Below are positions 45,768 through 54,621 of a DNA stretch of 64,000 nucleotides, piece by piece; position 1 is the first letter of the stretch; each line of letters opens with the position of its first letter. The notes under the pieces were generated by a model. The model was not told the DNA's origin and did not search any database. It was given only the letters and a program-made list of their open reading frames with translations. Made by a program: the position numbers and the translations under genes. This DNA comes from Bacillus sp. OV166 (GTDB lineage: Bacteria; Bacillota; Bacilli; Bacillales; Cytobacillaceae). The DNA lies in assembly GCF_900177675.1 (NCBI RefSeq), contig NZ_FXWM01000001.1, forward strand, positions 1,621,001 through 1,685,000. The letters run 5' to 3'.

Positions 45768-45793
45768 GTACTTTTATCATAAAATAAAAGTAC
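45768..45793. promoter_or_regulatory. Perfect 10-bp palindrome upstream of mecA
   Basis: GTACTTTTAT and ATAAAAGTAC flank CATAAA. No T run follows, so it may be an operator rather than a terminator. It lies in the 305-base gap 45610-45914, whose other contents are the spx terminator and the mecA leader hairpin. No known regulator is recognised. Confidence 0.45.
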
Positions 45794-45877
45794 ACGAGTA
45801 TTTACTTTTTTACACCCTATGATAATTTTTTTGAAATTAAGTAAATGCTAAGGCAGTATCTGCTTGGGGGTATTTAG

Positions 45878-45908
45878 TCCCTTCAATCTGGAAAACGGAA
45901 GGGAGAGG
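45878..45908 (+). promoter_or_regulatory. Hairpin over the mecA ribosome binding site
   Basis: TCCCTTC (45878-45884) can pair with GAAGGGA (45898-45904), the first half of the ribosome binding site GAAGGGAGAGG before ATG 45915. The fold would limit translation initiation. Confidence 0.5.
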
Positions 45909-45914
45909 TTTTTA

Positions 45915-46586
45915 ATGGAGATTGAACGCATTAATGAATATACAGTGAAATTTTACATTTCATATGGAGATATAGAGGAAAGAGGCTTTGACCGTGAAGA
46001 GATTTGGTACAATCGGGAACGTAGTGAAGAACTCTTTTGGGAAATGATGGATGAAGTCCATGATGAGGAAGAATTTGTTATTGAAGGTCCTCTTTGGATT
46101 CAAGTCCAAGCACTTGATAAAGGATTAGAAGTTCTGGTAACCAAAGCACAGCTGTCAAAAGATGGAGAAAAGTTTGAACTCCCCATTCCTAATGAAAAAA
46201 TAAAAGATTTTCCTGCTGATGATAAGATTGAAGATCTTTTGGATCATCATTTTAATCGAAATCATTCAGATGAGGAAGATATAATTCTTGAGGAAGAAAC
46301 GTTAGAATTCCTCATTGGCTTTAATGACTTTGAGGATGTTATTAGCTTATCTAATCGTTCAGGATTGGATGATTTAGTGACAATGCTGTATCATTTTGAA
46401 GGAAAATACTATTTATATATTGAATTTCCTGAAGACTTATTTGCAGAAGATGAAATTGACGATATATTAAGTATTTTGCTTGAGTACGGTTTTGAAACAC
46501 AACTTACCATTCATCGTATTCAAGAATATGGTAAAGAAATAATTTCTGGAAATGTTTTTACTGAATTACGAAAACATTTTCGCTAA
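45915..46586 (+). CDS. mecA: Adaptor protein MecA
   Basis: 223 residues. Adaptor that brings ComK/ComS and other targets to ClpCP and helps assemble ClpC. N-terminal target-binding domain (MEIERINEYTVKFYISYGDIEERGF), a highly acidic linker (about 83-117, HSDEEDIILEEE), and a C-terminal ClpC-binding domain (FEDVISLSNRSG, LYHFEGKYYLYIEF). The frame opens at 45864 but the ATG with a good site is 45915. Its leader contains a hairpin overlapping the ribosome binding site. Confidence 0.93.
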   Translation: MEIERINEYTVKFYISYGDIEERGFDREEIWYNRERSEELFWEMMDEVHDEEEFVIEGPLWIQVQALDKGLEVLVTKAQLSKDGEKFELPIPNEKIKDFPADDKIEDLLDHHFNRNHSDEEDIILEEETLEFLIGFNDFEDVISLSNRSGLDDLVTMLYHFEGKYYLYIEFPEDLFAEDEIDDILSILLEYGFETQLTIHRIQEYGKEIISGNVFTELRKHFR

Positions 46587-46587
46587 T

Positions 46588-46623
46588 TAATGTACCGATT
46601 TCAATATTGAAATCGGTATTTTT
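46588..46623 (+). terminator. Terminator after mecA
   Basis: TACCGATTTC and GAAATCGGTA pair over AATATT, then T residues. Confidence 0.92.
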
Positions 46624-46656
46624 AACATTAACTGTTTCCTGAAAAAACTCAGGTAG

Positions 46657-48177
46657 GTGAGGGCACTGAAAAACACAGTAAGGGTTATTATATTTTTGGC
46701 GGTATTATCCGTACTATTGTTTTTCTTTAAGGATCAATTAGCAAGTGGGATCTTTGGATTCCTAAGTGTTTTGGTTACACTGTCAGTTATTTTTATTGGC
46801 TTTGTTATTTTCCTTGAGAACCGCCACCCAACTCAAACGATCACCTGGTTAGTAGTTCTAGGTAGCTTTCCTTTGGTTGGTTTTATTTTTTACCTCCTTT
46901 TTGGCCGAAATTATCGGAAAGAGAAGATGTTTAGGAAGAAATATTTCTTAGATAAACAAGCGTTTTTGACAGTTGAAGGTGAGGATGATCCAAGAAGTGA
47001 TGAAAAGCTTAGCTTAATGGGGGAACACCAAGGTAAATTATTCAATTTGGCTCAAAAACTGGGGAATAGTCCAATTTCCTTTGATACCTCCACAAAAATC
47101 TTAACAAATGGAGAAGAAACATTTCACCATATCTTAGAACAACTAAAAAAAGCTAGGCATCATATCCATCTTGAATATTATATTGTTCGTCACGACCATA
47201 TTGGTCAAGAAATTAAAAATATTCTTATTGAAAAGGCCCATCAAGGTGTAAAGATTCGTTTCTTATATGACGCAGTGGGTTCTTGGCAGTTGTCCAAGTC
47301 TTATATAAACGACCTAAGAAATGCCGGGATCGAAATGGTGATTTTCGGGCCAGTAAAACTGCCTTTTTTAAATAATAAATTTAATTTCCGTAATCATCGT
47401 AAAATGATCATAATAGATGGGACGATTGGATTTGTTGGCGGGCTCAATATTGGGGATGAATATTTAGGAAGAGATAAGAACATTGGTTTTTGGCGTGACA
47501 CGCATTTAATGCTTCGTGGGGAAGCTGTTCGAACACTTCAGCTAATTTTTTTACAAGACTGGTATTATATGACTAATCACAGTTTCCTAACAGCCGAATA
47601 CTTATCACCCCAAAATGATAATGAAAATCACGGTGGTGTTCAACTCATCGCAGGAGGGCCTGATAACGAATGGAGTGTTATCAAAAATATCTTTTTCTCA
47701 ATGATTGCAAGTGCGGAAAAATCAGTTTGGATTGCTTCACCGTATTTTATTCCAGATGAAGATATCTTTTCAGCAATAAAAGTTGCAGCCTTAAGTGGTA
47801 TAGACGTACGGCTCCTTGTACCCAATAAACCAGATAAACGGATCGTCTTTCATGCATCAAGATCTTATTTCCCAGAGCTTTTAGAAGCAGGCGTTAAGGT
47901 ATATGAATACCAACGGGGCTTTATGCACAGTAAGATTGTTATCGTTGATCATGAACTAGCCTCGATTGGAACATCCAATATGGATATGAGAAGCTTCCAT
48001 TTGAATTTTGAGGTAAATGCATTCTTATTCCGTACTAAAAGTACCCAGAAGCTAGTTGATGAATATATTAATGACCTTGAATATTCTAAACAGCTGGATA
48101 AAACAATTTTTCATGAAAGACATCTGGGTTTAAGAGTACTTGAATCAACAGCTCGGTTACTATCTCCCTTGCTCTAA
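46657..48177 (+). CDS. cls: Cardiolipin synthase
   Basis: 506 residues. Two N-terminal transmembrane helices (about 8-25 and 31-52) with a third hydrophobic stretch (about 64-85, ITWLVVLGSFPLVGFIFYLLFG), then two phospholipase-D HKD motifs: HRKMIIIDGTIGFVGGLN and HSKIVIVDHELASIGTSNMD. Joins phosphatidylglycerol molecules to cardiolipin at the membrane. GTG 46657 is used because no ATG is near; the upstream site is weak, so the exact start is uncertain. Closest in type to ClsA/YwnE; its position after mecA differs from B. subtilis. Confidence 0.9.
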   Translation: MRALKNTVRVIIFLAVLSVLLFFFKDQLASGIFGFLSVLVTLSVIFIGFVIFLENRHPTQTITWLVVLGSFPLVGFIFYLLFGRNYRKEKMFRKKYFLDKQAFLTVEGEDDPRSDEKLSLMGEHQGKLFNLAQKLGNSPISFDTSTKILTNGEETFHHILEQLKKARHHIHLEYYIVRHDHIGQEIKNILIEKAHQGVKIRFLYDAVGSWQLSKSYINDLRNAGIEMVIFGPVKLPFLNNKFNFRNHRKMIIIDGTIGFVGGLNIGDEYLGRDKNIGFWRDTHLMLRGEAVRTLQLIFLQDWYYMTNHSFLTAEYLSPQNDNENHGGVQLIAGGPDNEWSVIKNIFFSMIASAEKSVWIASPYFIPDEDIFSAIKVAALSGIDVRLLVPNKPDKRIVFHASRSYFPELLEAGVKVYEYQRGFMHSKIVIVDHELASIGTSNMDMRSFHLNFEVNAFLFRTKSTQKLVDEYINDLEYSKQLDKTIFHERHLGLRVLESTARLLSPLL

Positions 48178-48187
48178 AAACCTTGAT

Positions 48188-48218
48188 GAAAAACTCGCCA
48201 ATTGGCGAGTTTTTTTTG
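48188..48218 (+). terminator. Terminator after cls
   Basis: AAAACTCGCC and GGCGAGTTTT pair over AATT, then T residues. Confidence 0.93.
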
Positions 48219-48280
48219 TTATTCAAAGGAATTAATGATAATTATAGCGAATTATGATAGATGAAGGAGGCGAGAAATAA

Positions 48281-49477
48281 TTGTTAACAGCACAAACAAA
48301 AATTGGTGAAAAAATCTGTCTAGGGCTTGATTACAAAAAAGACACTCTTTTGGCCCTCCGTAGCAAAGAAGAATTTTTTTGCCCTATTTGTGGGGAAAGT
48401 GTTTTGCTTAAGTTAGGAGATCAGAGGATTTTTCATTTTGCCCATAAGCAGGGGGGAGCTTGCCGTGATTTTTATGAGAGCGAATCGAATTACCACATGG
48501 AGGGAAAACGTCAACTCTATCAGTGGCTGATAAGACAAAAGATTCCTTCCGTTTTAGAGTACTATGATAGGGATATTCAACAGCGACCTGATATCATGTT
48601 TAATTATAATGGAAAGAAATACGCGTTAGAGTATCAATGCTCAACCATTCCAGAGAGCATTTTTATTAAGCGGACGAATTCATATCTTCAGAATGGGTAC
48701 ATACCACTATGGATTCTTTCTAGCAACAAAATACGCATTAAAAAGAGGAATATCGTTGCATTGTCAAACTTTCAGTACTTATTTTTACGGACCACTACTT
48801 CTGGAAAGTTCTATATTCCATCATATTGCCCCGAAAAACAGCAATTTCATATGGTTGAATCAATCACTCCCTATTCCACAAAAAATGCTTTCGCCAATCA
48901 TTCCTTTTATCCTATAAAAAAAATAGACTTACGTGATTTATTGGAACCCAAGATGGGCAATCAGATTAATCTATCAAGCTGGAATAGTGAAAATGAAAAA
49001 TTTAATCTAAATTGGGCTCTTCATCCAGGGAATCAGCATAAATCATTTTTTCATGAAATATATAACAAACATCTTAATCTTTTCTTATTACCGCCAGAAA
49101 TTGGTCTTCCCGTCCATCACTCACTACTTCTCCAAACACCACCGATCATTTGGCAAACGTATTTTTTTATAGATATAATCGCCGACAAAAGCCCCGATGA
49201 TTTAATATCCCTACATGAAATTAACTGCAATTTAAATAAGAGAATTAAGAAAAAAGAAATCGTTGTAAGAAATTTATCACTGCTTGAAAAAGTTAATCCG
49301 TTTTTAGCTATTTTCGATTACCTTTTACTGTTAGAGCAATTGGGTATGATATCAAGAAAAGGAGATACTAGTTACCAATTGATACGGAAGATATCGATTC
49401 CAAAGTCCAATCGAGAAAGAGAGGAAGCGAAGCTGATATTTTTTCAAAAATACCAGCGAATCCTTTTAAATAAATAA
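48281..49477 (+). CDS. coiA: Competence protein CoiA
   Basis: 398 residues. N-terminal zinc-type CPICGESVLLKLGDQRIFHFAH, then a nuclease-like core RQKIPSVLEYY...RPDIMFNYNGKKYALEYQCS with Asp and Glu-x-Gln of a PD-(D/E)XK fold. CoiA promotes recombination of transforming DNA in competent cells. TTG start with GGAGGCGAGAAATAA upstream. Neighbouring mecA, med and comZ make this stretch rich in competence functions. Confidence 0.88.
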   Translation: MLTAQTKIGEKICLGLDYKKDTLLALRSKEEFFCPICGESVLLKLGDQRIFHFAHKQGGACRDFYESESNYHMEGKRQLYQWLIRQKIPSVLEYYDRDIQQRPDIMFNYNGKKYALEYQCSTIPESIFIKRTNSYLQNGYIPLWILSSNKIRIKKRNIVALSNFQYLFLRTTTSGKFYIPSYCPEKQQFHMVESITPYSTKNAFANHSFYPIKKIDLRDLLEPKMGNQINLSSWNSENEKFNLNWALHPGNQHKSFFHEIYNKHLNLFLLPPEIGLPVHHSLLLQTPPIIWQTYFFIDIIADKSPDDLISLHEINCNLNKRIKKKEIVVRNLSLLEKVNPFLAIFDYLLLLEQLGMISRKGDTSYQLIRKISIPKSNREREEAKLIFFQKYQRILLNK

Positions 49478-49623
49478 ATGAAAATATGTATAAGGGCATA
49501 CTATATAAAAGTGTAAATAGTTTCCTAGCTGCCAATTGTGAAAAGGAGTTTGAAAAGATAAGGAGAATATAATGTAATGATCATTTCTTTACGTAGGGCG
49601 AATAAAAGAATGGAGGATTAAGG

Positions 49624-51447
49624 ATGGCAAATGAAACTGCAGTAAAATCGCTGCCAGCACGAAGTGAAATTTCTGAACAAGATACATGGAAATTAGAAGA
49701 TATTTTTTCGAGTGACCAGGAATGGGAAAAAGAGTTTCAAGAGGTAAAAGCTCAAATCCCGGGGATTAAAGAATTCGAAGGAAAATTAGGGGAAAGTGCA
49801 GAGACACTGTATCAAGCTCTTCAGTTCCAAGACAAGCTGTTAGAACGAATTGGAAAGCTTTATACATATTCACATATGCGCTATGACCAAGACACGACGA
49901 ACTCTTTTTATCAGGGCTTGGATGACAGAATGAAAAATCTGTATTCACAAGCATCCAGCCAGTTGGCTTATATTGTTCCAGAAGTTCTCTCTCTAGACGA
50001 GAGCAAAGTAACTAGCTTCTTAAATGAGAAATCAGAACTAAAATTATATGAGCATGCTCTAGCTGAAATTAATTTGCAAAGACCGCATGTCCTAACAGCG
50101 GAGCAGGAAGCATTGCTAGCTGAAGCGAGTGAAGTGATGGATGCTTCTAGCAATACGTTTGGAATGTTAAACAATGCGGACCTTCAATTTCCATCTATCA
50201 AAGATGAAAATGGCGAAGAAGTAGAAATTACTCATGGCCGTTATATTCGCTTTTTAGAAAGCTCAGATCCAAGGGTAAGACATGATGCGTTTAAAGCCGT
50301 ATATAAAACGTATGGTGAATTTAAAAATACATTTTCAAGTACATTAAGTGGAAATGTGAAGAAAGATAATTTTAATGCACGAGTAAGAAAATATGATTCA
50401 GCTAGACACTCAGCCCTTTCCGCAAACAATATACCGGAGAGTGTTTATGATAACCTTGTAAATACTGTTACCGATAATCTTCATTTATTACGTCGCTATG
50501 TGAAGCTTCGTAAAAAAGTGCTTGGGCTTGATGAGCTTCATATGTACGATTTATTTACTCCACTTGTGAAGGATGTAAAAATGGAAATCAAATACGATGA
50601 GGCTAAGGATTTAGTCATTAAAGGGTTAGCCCCATTAGGCGAGGAATATTCGAAAATATTAACAGAGGGCTTTGAAAATCGCTGGGTTGATGTGCATGAA
50701 AATAAAGGAAAGCGGAGTGGGGCTTATTCTTCAGGAGCATACGGTACACATCCGTATATTCTGATGAACTGGCAGGATAATGTAAATAATTTATTTACAC
50801 TTGCCCATGAATTTGGCCATTCTGTTCACAGTTACTATACACGGAAATCACAACCATATCCTTACGGTAACTATTCTATTTTCGTTGCTGAAGTGGCTTC
50901 AACCTGCAATGAAGCACTTCTAAATGACTACTTATTAAAAACAATTGATGATGAACAAAAACGAATATACTTACTCAATCATTATTTAGAAGGCTTTAGA
51001 GGCACCGTGTTCCGTCAAACCATGTTTGCGGAATTTGAACACATGATCCATCAAAAGGCACAAAATAACGAGGCATTAACAGCGGATGCATTAACGGAAA
51101 GCTATTACGAATTGAATAAAAAATATTTCGGTGATGAGGATATTGTGATTGATGAGGAAATCGGATTAGAATGGGCGAGAATTCCTCATTTTTATTACAA
51201 TTATTATGTTTACCAGTATGCAACTGGTTTTAGTGCAGCCACTGCATTAAGCAAGCAAATTTTAGAAGAGGGAGAGCCAGCAGTCAAAAGATACATTGAC
51301 TTTCTAAGTTCGGGAAGTTCAGATTATCCTATCGAAGTGCTGAAAAAAGCCGGTGTAGATATGACAAGTGCAGAGCCAATCAAAAATGCTTGTAAGGTAT
51401 TTGAAGAGAAATTGAATGAATTAGAACAATTGTTATCAAAAGCATAA
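49624..51447 (+). CDS. pepF: Oligoendopeptidase F
   Basis: 607 residues. M3 family zinc metallopeptidase with H395-EFGH399 (LAHEFGHSVHSYY) and a downstream Glu in EVASTCNEALL. Degrades oligopeptides in the cytoplasm; overlaps functionally with peptides imported by App and Opp. GGAGGATTAAGG precedes the ATG. Same neighbours as B. subtilis yjbG. Confidence 0.94.
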   Translation: MANETAVKSLPARSEISEQDTWKLEDIFSSDQEWEKEFQEVKAQIPGIKEFEGKLGESAETLYQALQFQDKLLERIGKLYTYSHMRYDQDTTNSFYQGLDDRMKNLYSQASSQLAYIVPEVLSLDESKVTSFLNEKSELKLYEHALAEINLQRPHVLTAEQEALLAEASEVMDASSNTFGMLNNADLQFPSIKDENGEEVEITHGRYIRFLESSDPRVRHDAFKAVYKTYGEFKNTFSSTLSGNVKKDNFNARVRKYDSARHSALSANNIPESVYDNLVNTVTDNLHLLRRYVKLRKKVLGLDELHMYDLFTPLVKDVKMEIKYDEAKDLVIKGLAPLGEEYSKILTEGFENRWVDVHENKGKRSGAYSSGAYGTHPYILMNWQDNVNNLFTLAHEFGHSVHSYYTRKSQPYPYGNYSIFVAEVASTCNEALLNDYLLKTIDDEQKRIYLLNHYLEGFRGTVFRQTMFAEFEHMIHQKAQNNEALTADALTESYYELNKKYFGDEDIVIDEEIGLEWARIPHFYYNYYVYQYATGFSAATALSKQILEEGEPAVKRYIDFLSSGSSDYPIEVLKKAGVDMTSAEPIKNACKVFEEKLNELEQLLSKA

Positions 51448-51449
51448 AT

Positions 51450-51485
51450 AAAGGGGATGGTGCCTATTGGCATCCATCCCTTTTA
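51450..51485. terminator. Bidirectional terminator between pepF and yizD
   Basis: AAGGGGATGG pairs with CCATCCCTTTT over TGCCTATTGGCAT (which itself has TGCC/GGCA). Confidence 0.75.
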
Positions 51486-51656
51486 AAATCCTCTAAATCG
51501 TTTTCTGTCATTAAGATAAAAAATGAAAATAAAAATGGATACAAACAATATTGGTGTACTAAGCAATAGAGGGAAGATCTTTAATAATGCGAGTATTTGG
51601 AGGAAAAAGCCAAACAAAATAAACAGTACCATAATAATGAAAGGGAATTTTCTCAT
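51483..51656 (-). CDS. yizD: Small two-helix membrane protein (YizD-like)
   Basis: 57 residues with two hydrophobic segments (about 5-24 and 28-48) and a basic C-terminus NDRKRFRGF. Its place between pepF and roxS/yjbH is that of B. subtilis yizD. AAGGGTGGCC lies ahead of ATG 51656; a longer frame to 51719 is possible but less supported. Function unknown. Confidence 0.6.
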   Translation of the reverse strand: MRKFPFIIMVLFILFGFFLQILALLKIFPLLLSTPILFVSIFIFIFYLNDRKRFRGF

Positions 51657-51747
51657 CGAACATGGCCACCCTTTTAAAAAGTAGTTTTCATTCTTCGTAC
51701 TATTATGTCTATTGTCCATTCCATGAAATTATGATTTTTGACAATTA

Positions 51748-51799
51748 TGTGAAATAAAGCACAAACTTATTGTCAATATCTTTTACCCCATGCTATATT
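51748..51799 (+). promoter_or_regulatory. roxS promoter with Rex-like operator
   Basis: TTGTCA (51770-51775), 18-base spacer and TATATT (51794-51799). TGTGAA-ATAA-AGCACA (51748-51763) just upstream resembles the Rex operator (TGTGAA-N4-TTCACA). RoxS of B. subtilis is controlled by ResD and Rex (family knowledge). The Fnr -41.5 geometry is not met here. Confidence 0.65.
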
Positions 51800-51805
51800 A
51801 TATAC

Positions 51806-51931
51806 GTGAAGTTGATCACAACAAACATATACCCCTTTGTTTGAACCGTGAAAAATTTCTCCCATCCCCTTTGTTCGTATAATAGAAAAATGCCTTGCAG
51901 TATAAAAGCTGCAAGGCATTTTCGTTTTTTT
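51806..51931 (+). ncRNA. roxS: RoxS/RsaE regulatory RNA
   Basis: About 125 bases from the predicted start to the terminator. It contains TACCCCTTTGTTTGAACC and AAATTTCTCCCATCCCCTTT, the two C-rich seed regions of RoxS/RsaE, in the right order. The end is a strong hairpin AAATGCCTTGCAG/CTGCAAGGCATTT with T run (51886-51931). In B. subtilis and Staphylococcus this sRNA damps central-metabolism mRNAs in response to NADH/NO. It lies next to yjbH, as in B. subtilis. Confidence 0.9.
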
Positions 51932-51950
51932 CATAGGATCTGTTAAACGA

Positions 51951-52014
51951 GGCTGTTGATTTCAGCTCCAATCAACTTAGCCTATAAAACCAACAATAAC
52001 CCTTTAACATGGCC
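51951..52014 (+). repeat. Dispersed palindromic repeat, family B, copy 3
   Basis: GGCTGTTGATTTCAGCTCCA, ATCAACTTAGCC, AAACCAACAATAACCC and TTTAACATGGCC follow the same order as the other two copies (18624-18694; 26224-26314 reversed). Sits between the roxS and yjbH terminators. Confidence 0.6.
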
Positions 52015-52019
52015 TTAAA

Positions 52020-52049
52020 TTAAAAAATGCCGTTTGCAAACGACATTTT
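52020..52049 (-). terminator. Terminator after yjbH
   Basis: AAAATGTCGTTTG pairs with CAAACGGCATTTT on the minus strand (one mismatch), with A/T-rich flanks. Confidence 0.75.
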
Positions 52050-52928
52050 CTATTCTTCGATATATCTCCAAAAGGTTCCATATTTAGCGGGGATTTGTTC
52101 GACTACTTGCTTTAATAGTAGTTTCTTCATCTCCCGTTCAATTTGCGAAATAGACATATTATAAACAACAGCAATTTCCTTTGAGGCAACAAATTTAAAA
52201 AATTTCATAAACGTTTCTAACGGAGGCGGGGGAGATTGCACTGGCTTTTCAGAGAGCATTTCCTCTAAAATTTGGACATATACCTCATATGGATAAGAAC
52301 CAGTTATCTTAATTCCTTCATCCTCTACATTTTCATTGAAAAATACTAACGTAGGAATTTCTTGTACATCCATTTCAGATGTGATCTTCAAATCACATTG
52401 GAAGGCTTTCGCAGCACTTTCGGAATGGATATCATACATGAATTCCTCCACATCTAAACCTAAACTCTTAGCGCAATCCTTTAACACTTCAAGATTAGAA
52501 ACATTTAGTTTTTCTAAAAACAAGCCCTCTTGTATTCTTCGCAGGAAACGAAGACCAGCACGTCTCCCTTGCAATTCAGCTGCTTTTAGAGCTATGGAAA
52601 CTGTAAAAGGAGAATCGACGGGATTCTCTAACCATAGGCTTCCATCACATGACATTCCTGACCTGCTAGCAGTCTTTTCCCAAACTTGAGCGAGATTCTC
52701 AAATTTCTTTTTCTTACTCAAATTTAAATCAGCTAATCGACCACTCAAAATATGCTTAATTGAAAAATAACGGCCATATTCGATTTGAAGCTTCTTTAAA
52801 ATGGGCTCTAATGCCCAACATTCCGGGCATAATGGGTCAATAAACATATAAATCTCAATTGGCTTTTTCTCATTTCCGCCACATTGTTGCTTGGAGCGAG
52901 AAGATCTTGAACTATTCACTATCTTCAC
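52050..52928 (-). CDS. yjbH: YjbH/SpxH, ClpXP adaptor for Spx
   Basis: 292 residues, DsbA-like thioredoxin fold: [19 protein letters not shown] (CPEC at the usual CxxC place), a helical insertion, and [11 protein letters not shown] (cis-Pro loop). An N-terminal Cys (QQCGGNEK) may help zinc binding. In B. subtilis it delivers Spx to ClpXP and is controlled by aggregation under stress. GTG 52928 lies inside the end of yjbI with GGTGAGG ahead of it, so the genes are coupled. spx is 7 kb away in the same window. Confidence 0.9.
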   Translation of the reverse strand: MKIVNSSRSSRSKQQCGGNEKKPIEIYMFIDPLCPECWALEPILKKLQIEYGRYFSIKHILSGRLADLNLSKKKKFENLAQVWEKTASRSGMSCDGSLWLENPVDSPFTVSIALKAAELQGRRAGLRFLRRIQEGLFLEKLNVSNLEVLKDCAKSLGLDVEEFMYDIHSESAAKAFQCDLKITSEMDVQEIPTLVFFNENVEDEGIKITGSYPYEVYVQILEEMLSEKPVQSPPPPLETFMKFFKFVASKEIAVVYNMSISQIEREMKKLLLKQVVEQIPAKYGTFWRYIEE

Positions 52929-53319
52929 CTAATACCTCACCATCAGGCGTGTTAATCATGTGTTGGGCAGTAAGATGAAGTCTTGAATAAAATTCGTCCC
53001 TTATTGGACCATTTAAGCCAATTTTGTCCATTGCTTGAGTCATGCAAGATAACCATGCTTTCGCACGTGTTGGAGTAACTGGAAATGGCAAATGGCGAGC
53101 ACGCATCATTGGATGGCCATGTTCTGCTGTATACAAAGCAGGGCCGCCTAAATATTGAGTTAAGAATTGCTTTTGTTTACGAGCAATTTCTGTAAATTGA
53201 TTTGGGAATATTGGAGCAAGATCAGGATGTTGTGCAACAAGTCCATAAAAAGTGTCCACAAGATGGTGTAATGTATCTTCACCAATGGATTCAAATGGTG
53301 AAAGCTTTCTCTCAATCAT
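52912..53319 (-). CDS. yjbI: Group II truncated haemoglobin
   Basis: 135 residues. Truncated globin fold with [20 protein letters not shown] (Tyr at the B10 position), [13 protein letters not shown], proximal His in [12 protein letters not shown] and Trp of KAWLSCM (G8), as in group II trHbs. Binds O2/NO; cotranscribed with yjbH, which overlaps its end by 17 bases. AAAGGAGTTGTCAAC precedes the ATG. Confidence 0.9.
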   Translation of the reverse strand: MIERKLSPFESIGEDTLHHLVDTFYGLVAQHPDLAPIFPNQFTEIARKQKQFLTQYLGGPALYTAEHGHPMMRARHLPFPVTPTRAKAWLSCMTQAMDKIGLNGPIRDEFYSRLHLTAQHMINTPDGEVLGEDSE

Positions 53320-53525
53320 GTTGACAACTCCTTTAAAGTATTATGTAGATTTATTTTAACAATGCCTATTTCATATCTCAAATTAATTGCTTTGAAAATG
53401 TGAATTTGTCACTCTGAACACATTATTAATGTGTACCAAGTGAGCAATTCTTAAAAGGAGAATGAGGCAGTAGTATGTTGGAAAAAACTCCAAATTGAAA
53501 CTTCCCTTTAGCTAATTTAAAGAAT

Positions 53526-54116
53526 TTAATCACGTTTTGTTTGTTCGTATTTTTTGTTATAGAAACGGCGAATTTTATTTTCTGTTTTTCGTGTAGGAAT
53601 CTTAAATTGTTTAAGAAATTCAAGAAAATTTTTTTCTCCAACCTGATAGTTTTCAACCTCATATTCTAATTCATAATCCTCTTCACTTAGATAAATACTA
53701 TGGTCCAATACCAGTAAGCCTTGTTTGTAATTGAATTCTACTCGCTCCGTAATTAATGATCCAAAATATTCAATAGTTGAAAAAGAAATTTGGTAGTCTT
53801 CGATAAGACGCTGAATGATCCCTGTTGGAAGTCTCCCATGGTGAATTGCGGTAGAGGCTTCTTCTTCCCCTATTATCTGATTTGTCTCTAGCAGCCCTAC
53901 AGATGCCGGCTGTTTTAAGGTCATTTCGTAGGCCCCTCCCTTTTTACGAATTCTTAGTGCAGAGTCTTTACTTTTTAAAGCAAAATCAGGTGTATCAAAG
54001 TAGTGGTTTTCTTGTGAAAATAATTGGTTTTTGTCTATCTTGAAATACTTAAGGAGGCTTTCATATTCTATTCTTGTTAGCATATTTTTAAATTCGATTT
54101 CAATATTTTGCGTCAT
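53526..54116 (-). CDS. yjbK: CYTH domain phosphatase/cyclase-like protein
   Basis: 196 residues. CYTH signature EIEFKN (ExExK) at 5-10, then charged beta-tunnel strands (SALRIRKKGGAYEMTLKQP, LLVLDHSIYLSEEDYELEYEVE, TENKIRRFY). Such proteins hydrolyse triphosphates or inorganic polyphosphate. Position before yjbL/yjbM on the other strand matches B. subtilis yjbK, which is linked with alarmone/polyphosphate metabolism by neighbourhood. Confidence 0.88.
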   Translation of the reverse strand: MTQNIEIEFKNMLTRIEYESLLKYFKIDKNQLFSQENHYFDTPDFALKSKDSALRIRKKGGAYEMTLKQPASVGLLETNQIIGEEEASTAIHHGRLPTGIIQRLIEDYQISFSTIEYFGSLITERVEFNYKQGLLVLDHSIYLSEEDYELEYEVENYQVGEKNFLEFLKQFKIPTRKTENKIRRFYNKKYEQTKRD

Positions 54117-54236
54117 GCCGAACTTCCTTTCAACTGAGTGTTTTCTTTATTATCTCACTTCCAACTTAAACATCAATCCTTGGGAGAAATGGATGAATTA
54201 TGCTAAAATAGGTAGGTAGACAATGGAGGTAAAGAG

Positions 54237-54602
54237 ATGAAGAAAAATATTGCAATCCTAAAGGCATACATAAATGAAGATAAACTATTGTTAGAAACAA
54301 ATGAGCCAATTCTGGAATTGGTTCCTGGGGAACAGATTCTTGTAGACTCTGCCCAATACTCTTTCATTTACTTAATGGAAGATAAAAATGATTATACATA
54401 TATCGTTTTACATGAACAAATCTGGCCGCTTTTAAAAAATGCCCAGGAAAAAAAGTTGCCTGTCTGGGTCACCTTTAATGATGAGCAAAAAGAACTAATA
54501 AATTTTCATGATGAATTTGATTATCTCTTAACAAATATTAAAGGTAATAGTAATTATGGAAAAGAATTGGTTACAAAAGTAGAGTGTATTTTCTTAACAT
54601 AA
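54237..54602 (+). CDS. yjbL: UPF0738 family protein
   Basis: 121 residues, acidic, no membrane segment; YAFI-type pattern KKNIAILKAYINEDKLLLE, ELVPGEQILVDSAQYSFIYLME, NSNYGKELVTKVE matches UPF0738/YjbL. Role unknown. Followed by yjbM after 19 bases. GGAGGTAAAGAG precedes the ATG. Confidence 0.82.
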   Translation: MKKNIAILKAYINEDKLLLETNEPILELVPGEQILVDSAQYSFIYLMEDKNDYTYIVLHEQIWPLLKNAQEKKLPVWVTFNDEQKELINFHDEFDYLLTNIKGNSNYGKELVTKVECIFLT

Positions 54603-54621
54603 TTTGTTTTGAGGTGAAATC

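Noticed and set aside
53399..53413. TGTGA-ATTTG-TCACT palindrome upstream of the globin gene yjbI
   Set aside because: The spacer is 5 rather than 6 bases and no -10 lies at the 29.5-bp offset seen at the other sites, so I do not call it an Fnr site.
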